From contig NZ_QEKM01000001.1 of the NCBI RefSeq assembly GCF_003096555.1, positions 806,001 to 870,000 of the forward strand: DNA of 64,000 nt, given 5' to 3'. Position numbers and translations under genes: made by a program. Every line of letters starts with the position of its first letter. Position 1 is the first letter of the stretch. This DNA is from Simplicispira sp. 125. GTDB taxonomy: Bacteria; Pseudomonadota; Gammaproteobacteria; Burkholderiales; Burkholderiaceae_C. Below, piece after piece: positions 36,798 to 45,915 of this stretch. The notes beneath the pieces are model-generated. The model had not been told where the DNA came from and ran no database searches. It was given only the letters and a program-made list of their open reading frames with translations.

Positions 36798-38117
36798 ATG
36801 ACCGACACCCTGCTTGAGGCTGGTGCCCGCGCCACTGAAAACCCCAATTTCCTGCGTGCCGTCACCGACATGGCCGAGCGTTGCGCTGTGGTGACGCAGG
36901 ACGCGATCTACAGCGCCAATGGCATCAAGCTGGTGGAGAAGGGCGCACGCATTGACAGCCGCCTGTACGACCGGCTGGTGCAGCACAAGCTGCGTGAGCC
37001 GATTGATCAAAACCTCTCGGTCGAGAATGTGGTCAGCGTGGATGCGCTGCTGGAGACAGCGCGGGCCATGTGCCAGCAGCAACCCTTGCAGCGGTTGGTG
37101 AAGGCGCTGGGTTCGCACGATCGTCTGCTGGCGCCTTTGCGATTTTTACCGTTGACCGGACCCATCGCTTTCAAGCTCACCGTGATGCGCGAGCAGCGTC
37201 CCGAACTCTTTCGCCACAGTCTGCAGATGATGTTGGTGGCACTGTTTCTGGGCATTAAATGCGGCATGAGCGAACGCGACTGCGTTCCGCTGGCCGCCGC
37301 AGGGCTGCTGCACGATATGGGGGTGCTGCACATGGCCCCCGAATGGCGCGATCCGCAGAACAAGGTGTCTGGTGTGGAGCGCCGACAGCTGGTGGCCCAT
37401 CCCATCACCGCCATGCTGATGGTGCGCGATGCCCAGGTGTACAGCCGCGCGGTGGAAGAAGCCGTATTGGAGCACCATGAACGCATGGATGGCACGGGCT
37501 ACCCACGGGGTCTGGCAGGGGCGCAGATATCGACCCTGGGCCGCATCCTCATGCTGGCTGAAATGGTGGCGGCTTTCTACGAAAAAGCCATCGATATGCC
37601 CGCGCAGCAACTGTCGCTGGCGCTGCGTCTGAACCACCGCAAGTTTCCTGCTGAGTTGGTGGCCCACGTGCTGCCCGTGCTGCAAGATGAGCTGGACCAG
37701 GACCGCAGCCAGGCGCTGCCCACGGGCGAACACATCAATGCCATGGCCCGTGCGCTGATGCAGGCTTTCGAACAATGGGACGGTGCCAAGGCCGCGCAAG
37801 GCGCAGCACTGCTGGACAAAGACAGCCCGGCGGCCTTTGTCGAAGGGCGGCTGAAGGCGCTGCAAAAAGCCTTGACCGAGGCCGGTGCCCACCCGAACCA
37901 CCAGGTGCAACTCATCGAACAATTGCAAGGCGACGCCGAGGGGCTGGCCGAAGTGGCTTTTGTGGTGCGTGAGGCGCTGTGGCAGCTCGAAAGCATCGTC
38001 AACAGCTGCCAGCGCCGATGGCCCGGTGTGCTGGAGGGGCCGCAACCGGCGGACCAGGCCGTGGCGCGGTGGTGCGACTGGGTGCGTGCCCAGGCACGCG
38101 GCGCTATCGCCGCATAA
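36798..38117 (+). CDS. HD-GYP domain protein (c-di-GMP phosphodiesterase candidate)
   Basis: From ATG 36798 the protein has 439 residues. An N-terminal region of about 130 residues has no clear family. The HD-GYP domain follows with His140, HD at 172-173 (LLHDMGVLH), His201 and HHERMDGTGYPRG (226-238). The key HD and GYP residues are present, so hydrolysis of cyclic di-GMP is expected. A C-terminal helical part of about 150 residues is less conserved. No membrane segment. The PilZ protein at 6801-7169 is a possible downstream reader but is far away. Confidence 0.85.
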   Translation: MTDTLLEAGARATENPNFLRAVTDMAERCAVVTQDAIYSANGIKLVEKGARIDSRLYDRLVQHKLREPIDQNLSVENVVSVDALLETARAMCQQQPLQRLVKALGSHDRLLAPLRFLPLTGPIAFKLTVMREQRPELFRHSLQMMLVALFLGIKCGMSERDCVPLAAAGLLHDMGVLHMAPEWRDPQNKVSGVERRQLVAHPITAMLMVRDAQVYSRAVEEAVLEHHERMDGTGYPRGLAGAQISTLGRILMLAEMVAAFYEKAIDMPAQQLSLALRLNHRKFPAELVAHVLPVLQDELDQDRSQALPTGEHINAMARALMQAFEQWDGAKAAQGAALLDKDSPAAFVEGRLKALQKALTEAGAHPNHQVQLIEQLQGDAEGLAEVAFVVREALWQLESIVNSCQRRWPGVLEGPQPADQAVARWCDWVRAQARGAIAA

Positions 38118-38173
38118 GCGCGTATTCGTGTTCTGGGCAGTGCCTGCGGGGCGCAGCGCATTTCTGCGACACC

Positions 38174-39085
38174 ATGCACAAAAACCACCCTTTTCCTGTT
38201 TTACCCCTGCGCAACGGGGTAGGCCCCAGCTGCGTGGCGCTCCCTCCGGTGGGGCAGGGCCGCATTTTGGATTTTCTGGCACAACGCTTGCCGTATGTGA
38301 CCCGCACCGAATGGCAGGCTCGCCTGGAAGCCGGCGACGTGGTGGACGAGCGCGGCGAGGTGGTCACGCCCGCGCGTGTGTTCGAGCCTGGCCTTCGGCT
38401 GTATTACTACCGCAGTCTGCCCGCCGAGCCGCAGTTGCCGTTTGAAGAGACCGTGCTGTACCAGGATGAGCATCTGCTGGTAGCCGACAAGCCGCACTTC
38501 ATGCCCGTCACGCCTTCGGGCCACTACCTGCACCAGACACTGCTGGTGCGGCTCAAGCATCGCCTGGGGCTGGAGGACCTCGTCCCCTTGCACCGCATCG
38601 ACCGTGAAACAGCGGGGCTGGTGCTGTTTTCGGTGCAGCGCCCCACGCGCGGGCTGTACCACGCATTGTTCAGCGGCCGGCAAATCACCAAGCAATACGA
38701 AGCCGTGGCACCGTGGCGTGACGAAGTGGCATTTCCGCGTGAGCACAAGAGCCGCATGCAAGAGAGCCCACAGTTCTTTCGCATGCACGAGGTGCCCGGT
38801 ACGCCCAATACCCATACCCGCATGGACGTGCTGGAGGTGGCCGGTGGCTGGGCGCGCTACCGCCTCTCGCCCATCACGGGAAAACGCCACCAGCTGCGCG
38901 TGCACATGGCGGCGCTGGGCTTGCCGCTGCGCAACGACGCCTTGTACCCGGTGGTCAATGACCCGCCCGAGGGTGACTATTCAAGGCCGCTGCAGTTGCT
39001 GGCGCAATCGCTGGAATTTACCGACCCGCTGACCGGTGAGCGCCGCCATTTTGAAAGCGCACGCCGCCTGCCGCCGCTGGGCTGA
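38174..39085 (+). CDS. RluA-family pseudouridine synthase, with an N-terminal S4-like region
   Basis: 303 residues from ATG 38174. The N-terminal ~80 residues (GRILDFLAQRLPYVTRTEWQARLEAGDVVDERGEVV) look like an S4 RNA-binding domain, followed by the catalytic motif HRIDRETAGL with Asp143 and the C-terminal GKRHQLRVHMAALGLPLRND. It differs in length and architecture from the RluA-type gene at 10973. The RNA target is unknown. Confidence 0.85.
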   Translation: MHKNHPFPVLPLRNGVGPSCVALPPVGQGRILDFLAQRLPYVTRTEWQARLEAGDVVDERGEVVTPARVFEPGLRLYYYRSLPAEPQLPFEETVLYQDEHLLVADKPHFMPVTPSGHYLHQTLLVRLKHRLGLEDLVPLHRIDRETAGLVLFSVQRPTRGLYHALFSGRQITKQYEAVAPWRDEVAFPREHKSRMQESPQFFRMHEVPGTPNTHTRMDVLEVAGGWARYRLSPITGKRHQLRVHMAALGLPLRNDALYPVVNDPPEGDYSRPLQLLAQSLEFTDPLTGERRHFESARRLPPLG

Positions 39086-39141
39086 GCAGCCTGGAAAAAC
39101 GAGGGGGAGTGGATTGGGTGCGCCGATTTTTAAGGAAATCG

Positions 39142-39183
39142 GGCTGTAGCGCTTGGTGGATAAGCGCCTCTAGCTATCAAAAA
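39142..39183. repeat. Dispersed hairpin repeat, copy 6
   Basis: GGCTGTAGCGCTTGGTGGATAAGCGCCTCTAGCTATCAAAAA contains the stem AGCGCTT/AAGCGCC and the TAGCTATCAAAA edge. It abuts the 3' end of the tRNA-Gly gene. Confidence 0.65.
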
Positions 39184-39257
39184 TGGAGCGGGTGATGGGA
39201 ATCGAACCCACGTTGTTTGCTTGGGAAGCAAGAGTCCTACCATTGAACGACACCCGC
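39184..39257 (-). tRNA. tRNA-Gly (anticodon CCC)
   Basis: The minus strand folds as a tRNA. Acceptor GCGGGTG pairs with CACCCGC. The anticodon arm CTTGC-TTCCCAA-GCAAG gives anticodon CCC, reading GGG. The T arm carries GGTTCGATTCC. The CCA end is encoded (TGG at 39184-39186). It is 74 nt. Confidence 0.95.
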
Positions 39258-39324
39258 GAAGCTGGCGATTATAGGCACACCGACCGCACGGGCCGGGTGC
39301 TTTGTGCGAAATAAAAGGCGCCGT

Positions 39325-40806
39325 TTACTTCTGGATATCGCCCAGGCACAGGTACTTGATCTCCACATAGTCGTCCATGCCGTAGTGCGAGCCCTCGCGC
39401 CCCAGGCCCGACTGCTTGACGCCGCCAAAGGGTACGTGCTCGGTGGCCAAAATGCCCACGTTGATGCCCACCATGCCGTATTCGAGCGCCTCGCCCACGC
39501 GGAAGATGCGCCCCACATCGCGGCTGTAGAAGTAGCTGGCCAGCCCGAACTCGGTGTTGTTGGCCGCATCAATGGCCTCCTGCTCGGTCTCGAACTTGAA
39601 GACCGGGGCAAAGGGGCCAAAGGTTTCCTCGGTAGCGCACAGCATGTCGGCGCTGGCGTTGGAGATGACGGTGGGCTCGAAGAACTGGCCTGAGCCGAGC
39701 GTCTTGAGGCGCTTGCCGCCGGTCACCACCTTGCCGCCCTTGGCGATGGCGTCATCCACATGGCGCTGCACCTTCACGAGGGCCGCTTCCTCGATCAGCG
39801 GGCCCTGGTTCACACCTTCGTCAAAGCCGTTGCCTATTTTTGCGGTCGCCACCTTGGCGGAAAACTTCTGCACAAACTCGTCGTAGACACCGCTTTGTAC
39901 ATAGAAACGGTTGGAGCACACGCAGGTCTGGCCGGCGTTGCGGTACTTGCTGGCAAAGGCGCCTTCCACAGCGCTGTCGATGTCGGCGTCGTTGAACACG
40001 ATGAAAGGCGCATTGCCACCGAGTTCGAGCGACATCTTCTTGATGGTGGGCGCGCTTTGCGCCATCAGGATGCGGCCCACTTCGGTCGAACCCGTAAAGC
40101 TGATGTGGCGCACGATGGGGCTCTCGCACAGCACCTTGCCAATGGCAATGGAGTTGTCCGCATCCGCACACAGGATGTTGAACACACCGGCCGGAATACC
40201 CGCGCGCTGGGCCAGCTCGGCGGCGGCCAGGGCGGTCAGCGGAGTCAGCTCGGCTGGCTTGATGACCACGGTGCAGCCAGCGGCCAGCGCAGGAGCCACC
40301 TTGCGGGTAATCATCGCCAGCGGAAAGTTCCAGGGCGTGATGGCGGCGCACACGCCGATGGGCTGCTTCAAGACCAGCAAACGGCGGCTGTTGTCGAACT
40401 GGGGCAGGGTTTCGCCATTGACGCGCTTGGCTTCTTCGGCAAACCACTCGACGAAGCTCGCGCCGTAGGCGACCTCGCCCTTGGCTTCGGGCAAAGGCTT
40501 GCCTTGCTCGGCCGTCATGATGCGGCCCAGATCGTCCTGGTGCTGCATGAGCAGGTCGTACCACTTGCGCAGGATGCTGCTGCGCTCCTTGGCCGTCTTA
40601 CTGCGCCAGGCAGGCCAGGCGGCGTTGGCGGCGGCTATGGCGGCCTGGGCGTCTTTGGGGCCCAGGTTGGCAACATCGACCAGGTGGGCTCCTGTGGCCG
40701 GATCATGCACGGCAAAGTGGCTGGCGCCAGCGACCCACTGGCCGTTGATCAGGCCTTGGGTCTTGAGCAGGCTGGGGTCTTTGAGGGTGGCGAGGGGCGT
40801 GGACAT
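39325..40806 (-). CDS. NAD(P)-dependent aldehyde dehydrogenase, succinate-semialdehyde / 2-ketoglutarate-semialdehyde type (copy 1)
   Basis: The 493-residue ALDH has the SSADH family pattern: ITPWNFPLAMITRKVAPALAAG, the catalytic Glu in ELGGNAPFIV and the catalytic Cys in GQTCVCSNRFYV, with C-terminal GEALEYGMVGINVG and the ending MDDYVEIKYLCLGDIQK. It ends a TRAP/GntR operon beside the hydroxyproline genes, which fits oxidation of 2-ketoglutarate semialdehyde (the last step there), while gabD-like activity is equally possible. It is nearly identical to the gene at 52062; the last ~340 nt look identical. Confidence 0.9.
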   Translation of the reverse strand: MSTPLATLKDPSLLKTQGLINGQWVAGASHFAVHDPATGAHLVDVANLGPKDAQAAIAAANAAWPAWRSKTAKERSSILRKWYDLLMQHQDDLGRIMTAEQGKPLPEAKGEVAYGASFVEWFAEEAKRVNGETLPQFDNSRRLLVLKQPIGVCAAITPWNFPLAMITRKVAPALAAGCTVVIKPAELTPLTALAAAELAQRAGIPAGVFNILCADADNSIAIGKVLCESPIVRHISFTGSTEVGRILMAQSAPTIKKMSLELGGNAPFIVFNDADIDSAVEGAFASKYRNAGQTCVCSNRFYVQSGVYDEFVQKFSAKVATAKIGNGFDEGVNQGPLIEEAALVKVQRHVDDAIAKGGKVVTGGKRLKTLGSGQFFEPTVISNASADMLCATEETFGPFAPVFKFETEQEAIDAANNTEFGLASYFYSRDVGRIFRVGEALEYGMVGINVGILATEHVPFGGVKQSGLGREGSHYGMDDYVEIKYLCLGDIQK

Positions 40807-40909
40807 AGCGGTTTCACTCCGGGGAAAAAGGTCAAGGGTAAAGACAAAGAGTGCAGGTGGGTGTCACGCAGGCGGTCTTTGTCAGCGTTGCAAAAATATG
40901 AGTCTTTTT

Positions 40910-40952
40910 GGCTTGTAACGCTTTGCTGACGAGCGTTAATAGCTATTGAATT
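40910..40952. repeat. Dispersed hairpin repeat, copy 7
   Basis: GGCTTGTAACGCTTTGCTGACGAGCGTTAATAGCTATTGAATT matches the family with stem AACGCT/AGCGTT and a TAGCTATTGAATT edge. It lies between the GntR and aldehyde dehydrogenase genes. Confidence 0.6.
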
Positions 40953-40987
40953 CGTAGCTTTCCGTCGTGCCGGAACGCAGTGCAGGG

Positions 40988-41689
40988 TCATTGGTCGATG
41001 ATGCGCCGGGCAAAGTGTTCCAGGTAGTCCATCAACTGGTTGGCACCGGCCACGGCATGGTCTTCGTTGCCGGTGGCAATGCCTTGTGCCAGGTGCATGT
41101 GGGCGCGGGCGCCTTCGGCCACATCGCCTTCGTGCTGGTAGGCATACCAGAAGCGGCGGCACTGCACGATGAGCGGAGCCACGCATTTCACGGCGGAATG
41201 GTTCTGGCTGGCCTGGTGCACCACGATGTCGAGCTGGTGGTCGGCCAGCATGTAGTCGTCCAGATCGCCGCGCTCGGCGGCCAGCACCATGGCCTGCCCG
41301 CAACTGAGAATGGCTGCGCGTTGGGGCGAGGTGGCGCGGCGGGCCGCGCAGGAGGCCAGCAGGCGCTCGAGCGCGCGGCGCGTCTGGATCACATCCAGAT
41401 GGTCGGCCAGGTCGATGTTGGAGACCTGCAGCCCCCGGCGCGGCAACTGCACGATCAGCCCGATGGAGACCATGCGCAAGAGCGCCTCGCGCACCGGCGT
41501 GCGGCCCAGGCCGGTGCTGTCGGTAATGTCTGCTTCCACCACGGGGCTGCCGGGCTGCAGTTGCAGGGTGGAGATCATGGCCTCGATGGCGTCGTAGGCG
41601 ACGTCAGCGGCACGCCGCTTGGGTTGCATTTCGGAGATGTGGGGTGCTGTAGATGTTGTCATGGACGGAGCAAACGGGGCAGAGCGCAT
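40988..41689 (-). CDS. GntR family regulator, FCD/FadR subgroup
   Basis: 233 residues: an N-terminal winged helix (VAYDAIEAMISTLQLQPGSPVVEADITDSTGLGRTPVREALLRMVSIGLI) and an all-helical FCD ligand domain with metal-binding His pattern (LADHQLDIVVHQASQNH). FCD regulators usually respond to a carboxylate or amino acid intermediate. Context (the TRAP and hydroxyproline genes) and the shared element at 44781 and 51836 suggest it controls both. ATG 41689 is used; ATG 41665 is an alternative. Confidence 0.88.
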   Translation of the reverse strand: MRSAPFAPSMTTSTAPHISEMQPKRRAADVAYDAIEAMISTLQLQPGSPVVEADITDSTGLGRTPVREALLRMVSIGLIVQLPRRGLQVSNIDLADHLDVIQTRRALERLLASCAARRATSPQRAAILSCGQAMVLAAERGDLDDYMLADHQLDIVVHQASQNHSAVKCVAPLIVQCRRFWYAYQHEGDVAEGARAHMHLAQGIATGNEDHAVAGANQLMDYLEHFARRIIDQ

Positions 41690-41729
41690 AAGGGATAGAT
41701 CTTATGCGCCCGCCCTGCGCAGGGCCTGG

Positions 41730-42731
41730 TCAGAGCGCTGCTCCGGCCTTGCGCAGCTCGGCAATCTGCGGCGCCTTGGGCAGCCAGAGCTTGTCGAATT
41801 CCGCGATGAGGCTGTCTGGTTTGAAGTCTGCCGCCGTGTGAAATGCAATCGGCGTGGCCTTGAATTTTTCGATCAGGCCGGCTTCGGTGGTGACGATGTC
41901 GTTGATCTGTGCGTCCAGCGACTGCGCCACCAGGCGGCGGATGAGGTCTTTGTCCTTCGCCTCGAGCCCTTGCCAGATGCGGCCCGACACCAGCGGCGCG
42001 AAGGGCATGAACAGTGCGTTCATCTGCAGCAGGGATTTCGCCACCTTGTCGAAACGCTGGTTCCACGAGAACTCGATGTCGGCCTCCAGCCCGTCGACCT
42101 GGCCGTTGCTCATGGCGTCAAACACCGCAGGCGTGGGGATGGGCGTGGGCGCGGCGCCCAGCATTTGGTAGAAGTCGCGGTACACCGGGGTGGGGTTGAT
42201 GCGCAGCTTCAGGCCCTTGAGGTCGGTGGGCACCTTCACATCCTTGGTGGCAAACACGGCGCGCATGCCGGTAATGCCCCAGCCCAGGCCGATGGTGCCG
42301 GTCTCGCGCGGCAGCACGTCCAGCAGCTTCAAGGCCTGGGGTGTTTTGACGAGCTTGGCCACGGCCGGTGTCGAGCGCACCAGGTAGGGCGCGTTGATGG
42401 CCGCCACGCTGGAGACGCGCGTGCCCAGTTCGGCAGCCTGGATCCAGCCCATGTCGAGCGCGCCCGATTGCATCTGCTGCATCATCGCCGCCTCGTTGCC
42501 CAACTGGCCCGAGTGGAAGACCGTGACGCTCAGGCGCCCGTTGGTTTCCTTCTTCAGCGCTTCGCCAAACTGCAGCGCGGCCCGGTTCCATGAGTGCCCG
42601 GCGGGCGTGATCAGGCCCAGGCGAAATTCCTTGGCCGAATCGGCGCGCACGAGCGACGGGAAAGCCAGGGGCGAGGCTGCTGCCAAGGCGGCAGCAGAGG
42701 TCTGGATGAAGTGGCGGCGGGTGGTTGTCAT
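41730..42731 (-). CDS. TRAP transporter substrate-binding protein (DctP family), Tat-type signal
   Basis: 333 residues from ATG 42731. The N-terminus MTTTRRHFIQTSAAALAAAS has a twin-arginine motif, so export may use the Tat system. Mature-part features: FRLGLITPAGHSWNRAALQFGEAL, QSGALDMGWIQAAELG, LKGLKLRINPTPVYRDFY (ligand Arg) and DGLEADIEFSWNQRFDKVA. It partners DctM and DctQ of the same operon. Ligand unknown; a hydroxyproline-related or keto acid ligand would fit the context. Confidence 0.9.
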   Translation of the reverse strand: MTTTRRHFIQTSAAALAAASPLAFPSLVRADSAKEFRLGLITPAGHSWNRAALQFGEALKKETNGRLSVTVFHSGQLGNEAAMMQQMQSGALDMGWIQAAELGTRVSSVAAINAPYLVRSTPAVAKLVKTPQALKLLDVLPRETGTIGLGWGITGMRAVFATKDVKVPTDLKGLKLRINPTPVYRDFYQMLGAAPTPIPTPAVFDAMSNGQVDGLEADIEFSWNQRFDKVAKSLLQMNALFMPFAPLVSGRIWQGLEAKDKDLIRRLVAQSLDAQINDIVTTEAGLIEKFKATPIAFHTAADFKPDSLIAEFDKLWLPKAPQIAELRKAGAAL

Positions 42732-42793
42732 TGGCGTCTCCGGGGGGTGGGTCAGGGTGAGGGTGAAACAGGCGGGCACATCAACGCACAGTG

Positions 42794-44059
42794 CTACTTG
42801 AGCAGGCCGAGCGACAGGCTGGGGAACAGCGACAGCACCACCAGCGCTACGCAGCTGATGATGAAAAAAGGCAGGGTGACGATGAACATCTTTCCGGGCT
42901 TCGCGCCGGTCACGGCAGACGCCACGAAGAAGCTCAATCCCACGGGCGGCGACATGAGGCCCAGCACCAGGTTGATAACGGCCACCACACCAAAATGACG
43001 GGGGTCGATGCCATAGACCTCGGTGGCAATCGGCAGCAGGATTGGCACCGTCATGATCAGGCCCGGGATACCGTCAATCACCGTACCGATGACGAGCAAG
43101 ATGACGTTAGTCAGCAGCAAAAAGGTCACTGGGTCGTGGGCCACGGTCTGGATCCAGGCGGCCACCGCCTGCGGCACCTTGCCGTAGATCAGCAGCCACG
43201 AGAACACTGCGGCGGCAGACACCAGGAACAGCACGATGGCCGAATACATGGCCGAGCGCAGCAGGATGCGCGGCATGCTGACAAACGAAAATTCCCTGGT
43301 CACAAACCGCCCCACCAGGGCAGCCGCCACGGCGCCCACGGCAGCCGCTTCGGTGGGGTTGGCAAAGCCGCCCAGAATCGAGCCGACGATGACGATGGGG
43401 ATCAGCAGCGTGGGGCTGGCGCCCAGGGCGGTGCGGGCGCGCTGGCGCAAGGTGCGGTATTCGCTGCGCGGGTAGTTGTAGAAGAAGCCCATGCAGGCGA
43501 TCACCACAAAAAACAGCAGCGTGAGCAGGATGCCGGGGATGATGCCGGCAATCAGCATGTCGCTCACGGCCACCTGGGCCAGCACGCTGTACACGACGAA
43601 CATCACCGAGGGCGGAATGATCGGCCCCAGCATGCCGCCGTAGACCGTGATGCCCGCTGCAAAGGTCTTGTCGTAGCCCTGCTTTTCCATCTCGGGAACC
43701 ATCACCTGCGACATGATCGCCACCTGCGCCGTGGCCGAGCCGATGATGGACGCCACCATCATGTTGGCCAGGATGTTCACGTAGGCGAGGCCCCCTTTGA
43801 CCGAACCAATGAAGGCCATGGCCAGCTCCACCAGCCGCCGCGTGATGCCACCGCTGTTCATGATTTCGCCGATCAGGATGAACAGGGGGATGGCGATCAG
43901 CCCATAACTGTCCACCCCGGCAAACATCTGCAAGGGAAACGACTGGAACAGCACGGTGCTGCCCGAGTTGAGAATAAAGACGGCACCTGCCAGGCACAGG
44001 CAAATGCCAATGGGCACACCCACAAGCAGGATGGCGAGAAAGAAGAGGCTGGTGATCAT
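42794..44059 (-). CDS. TRAP transporter large permease (DctM)
   Basis: 421 residues with about 12 hydrophobic segments and the DctM segments FAGVDSYGLIAIPLFILIGEIMNSGGITRRLVELAMAFIG and GLMSPPVGLSFFVASAVTG. Gene order is dctQ-dctM-dctP, different from the P-Q-M order at 21811-24654, so the two TRAP systems are not recent copies of each other. Confidence 0.92.
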   Translation of the reverse strand: MITSLFFLAILLVGVPIGICLCLAGAVFILNSGSTVLFQSFPLQMFAGVDSYGLIAIPLFILIGEIMNSGGITRRLVELAMAFIGSVKGGLAYVNILANMMVASIIGSATAQVAIMSQVMVPEMEKQGYDKTFAAGITVYGGMLGPIIPPSVMFVVYSVLAQVAVSDMLIAGIIPGILLTLLFFVVIACMGFFYNYPRSEYRTLRQRARTALGASPTLLIPIVIVGSILGGFANPTEAAAVGAVAAALVGRFVTREFSFVSMPRILLRSAMYSAIVLFLVSAAAVFSWLLIYGKVPQAVAAWIQTVAHDPVTFLLLTNVILLVIGTVIDGIPGLIMTVPILLPIATEVYGIDPRHFGVVAVINLVLGLMSPPVGLSFFVASAVTGAKPGKMFIVTLPFFIISCVALVVLSLFPSLSLGLLK

Positions 44060-44096
44060 GGGAGGGTGTGACCAGGGTTGTGTGCCGTGTTGAAAA

Positions 44097-44729
44097 TCAG
44101 TTCACCGCGTCTGCGCTGACCACATCGAAACCGGGGTGCACCAGCCGTGGAGACGCTTCCAGCTCTTCCAGGAGATTGGCAAAGGCGTGCACGGTGAGGG
44201 TGAGTGAGAAGAGGGGAAGAATCAGCTGCAGCACCCAGGTGGGCCACTCCAGCGTCTGGGTGTGCTCGGTGTAGATGAAGTTGAAGCTGGCCTCGGCGTA
44301 GTCCTTGGCATTGAAACCGGCTGCAGCAATGCCCCGCGGGTCCATCCACACCCAGCACATCCACACGAGCGCCAGTGCAAACACCAGCACGCCGAGGGTG
44401 GCGATGACTTTCAGTACCTTGGCGCCGCCGGGCGGCAGTTGGTCGGACACCAGCCCCACCGCAAAGTCCATGCGCAAACGCGTCATGACCGATGCGCCGA
44501 CGAAGGTGAGCCAGACCATGGTGAACACTGCTGCCTCATCCACCCAGTAAATGGGGGTGCCGGAGTAGCGTGTGACGACGTTGAGCAGGATGAGCAGCAC
44601 CAGCAGCCCCATCAAGACTGTGAGTGCGGCGCGCTCTGCGCGCAAGACAGCAGTAGACAAAGCCATGGCCCAGCGCACGGGTGCATGTGACGCTGCGAGG
44701 GAGGGGGAAGGCACTGGGCGGTCAGACAT
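44097..44729 (-). CDS. TRAP transporter small permease (DctQ)
   Basis: 210 residues, somewhat long for DctQ because of an N-terminal extension and a longer central loop. It has the family segment YWVDEAAVFTMVWLTFVGASVMTRLRMDF and four predicted membrane helices. First gene of the operon; the shared regulatory element (44781-44826) lies 52 nt upstream of its ATG. Confidence 0.88.
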   Translation of the reverse strand: MSDRPVPSPSLAASHAPVRWAMALSTAVLRAERAALTVLMGLLVLLILLNVVTRYSGTPIYWVDEAAVFTMVWLTFVGASVMTRLRMDFAVGLVSDQLPPGGAKVLKVIATLGVLVFALALVWMCWVWMDPRGIAAAGFNAKDYAEASFNFIYTEHTQTLEWPTWVLQLILPLFSLTLTVHAFANLLEELEASPRLVHPGFDVVSADAVN

Positions 44730-44780
44730 GGAGCGAAGGTGCAGACCGGACTTGGTCGTGCAGGTATTTTGAAGATATGC

Positions 44781-44826
44781 TGTAAATATATTAGTAAATT
44801 ACAAGCATTCTTACTAGGGAAAACCA
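44781..44826 (-). promoter_or_regulatory. Shared promoter/operator element A (before the TRAP operon)
   Basis: TGTAAATATATTAGTAAATT (44781-44800, continued by ACA) forms an imperfect dyad with TGTAA/TTACA ends. It is followed after 10 nt by ACTAGGGAAAACCA (44813-44826). The same two blocks occur at 51836-51880. Likely binding site of the GntR/FCD regulator together with promoter elements for leftward transcription. Confidence 0.65.
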
Positions 44827-44883
44827 GTGATTTCTCCAATTTTTTAGCCCTGTACGCGCGCCGCAGCGCACAGGGCTTCGCGC

Positions 44884-45915
44884 TCAGTCAGCGAGTTGCA
44901 CGATGTCCCGGTACATCGCTGCCGGTACGGCAATGCCTTCTGCCTGGCTGCGCTCCCGCGCTGTAAAGCGGCGCTGTGAAGGCAGGCGGGCCTGGTCGGA
45001 GATGGCGTGCAGAAGGTGTTCGGCCCGTGCGGTCTGGGCGTCTGCGTCGCCACCGCCCAAGGCCAGCGGATCGAACGCAAGAATCAGCTCGCCGTGGCAG
45101 GGAGTGACGCCTGCGCCGTCGTCAAAGGCCAGCGATTCACGGCTGGTCCAGTCGCCAATCAGGGCACCTGCCATCAGTTCCACCATGGTCGAGAGCGCAG
45201 AGCCCTTGTGCCCACCAAACGCCAGCATGGCGCCGCGCGCAACGGCGACGGGGTCGGTGCTGGGCTGGCCATCGGCGTCCACGCCACAGCCTTCGGGCAG
45301 CGGCTGGCCGGCGCGGCGGTGCAGCTCCAGGTCGCCGCGGGCGATGGCGCTGGTGGCAAAGTCGAATACGTAGGGATACGGGCCGGGACGCGGCCAACCG
45401 AAGGCGATAGGGTTGGTGCCAAAAAGCGGCTTGCTGCCGCCGGCTGGTGCTACCCAGGCGTGGCTGGGTGTCAGTGCCAGGGCTGCCAAGCCGTGCGCGG
45501 TGATGGCTTCAATCTCGGGCCACAGCGCCGAGAAATGAAAGCAATGGCGAATGACCAGCGCACCCAGGCCGTGGCGGCGCGTGGCCTCGACCAACGCTGG
45601 TAGACCGCGCTCGAAGGCCAGCGGCGAAAAACCATACTTCGCATCGACCTGCACGATAGGGCCGCCGCTGGCGGTCACCACGGGCTCCACCTCCAATTGC
45701 ACCTTGCCTGCGCGCACGGCATCGACGCAGCTGATCAGCCGGTACACCCCGTGCGACTGGCAAGCGTCGCGCTGGCCTGCGACGATGACTTTGGCAATCG
45801 CTTGAACATGCGCATCAGACAGGCCCATGCGGGCCAAGGCGCGGTGAACGAGGTTGCTCAGTTCCGCTTCAGGGACATGCACCATGGCTGGGGAGGGGGA
45901 GGGAGTAGGGTTCAT
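44884..45915 (-). CDS. Ldh2/DpkA-family imino acid reductase (delta-1-pyrroline-2-carboxylate reductase candidate)
   Basis: 343 residues of the malate/L-sulfolactate dehydrogenase fold with GVYRLISCVDAVRAGKV, GLGALVIRHCFHFSALWPEIEAI, KPLFGTNPIAFGWP and FGGHKGSALSTMVELMAGAL. This group reduces cyclic imines such as delta-1-pyrroline-2-carboxylate or delta-1-piperideine-2-carboxylate with NADPH. Its ATG overlaps the FAD gene stop, and it is the last gene of the hydroxyproline-type operon. Assignment to proline or 3-hydroxyproline chemistry is inferred from context. Confidence 0.82.
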   Translation of the reverse strand: MNPTPSPSPAMVHVPEAELSNLVHRALARMGLSDAHVQAIAKVIVAGQRDACQSHGVYRLISCVDAVRAGKVQLEVEPVVTASGGPIVQVDAKYGFSPLAFERGLPALVEATRRHGLGALVIRHCFHFSALWPEIEAITAHGLAALALTPSHAWVAPAGGSKPLFGTNPIAFGWPRPGPYPYVFDFATSAIARGDLELHRRAGQPLPEGCGVDADGQPSTDPVAVARGAMLAFGGHKGSALSTMVELMAGALIGDWTSRESLAFDDGAGVTPCHGELILAFDPLALGGGDADAQTARAEHLLHAISDQARLPSQRRFTARERSQAEGIAVPAAMYRDIVQLAD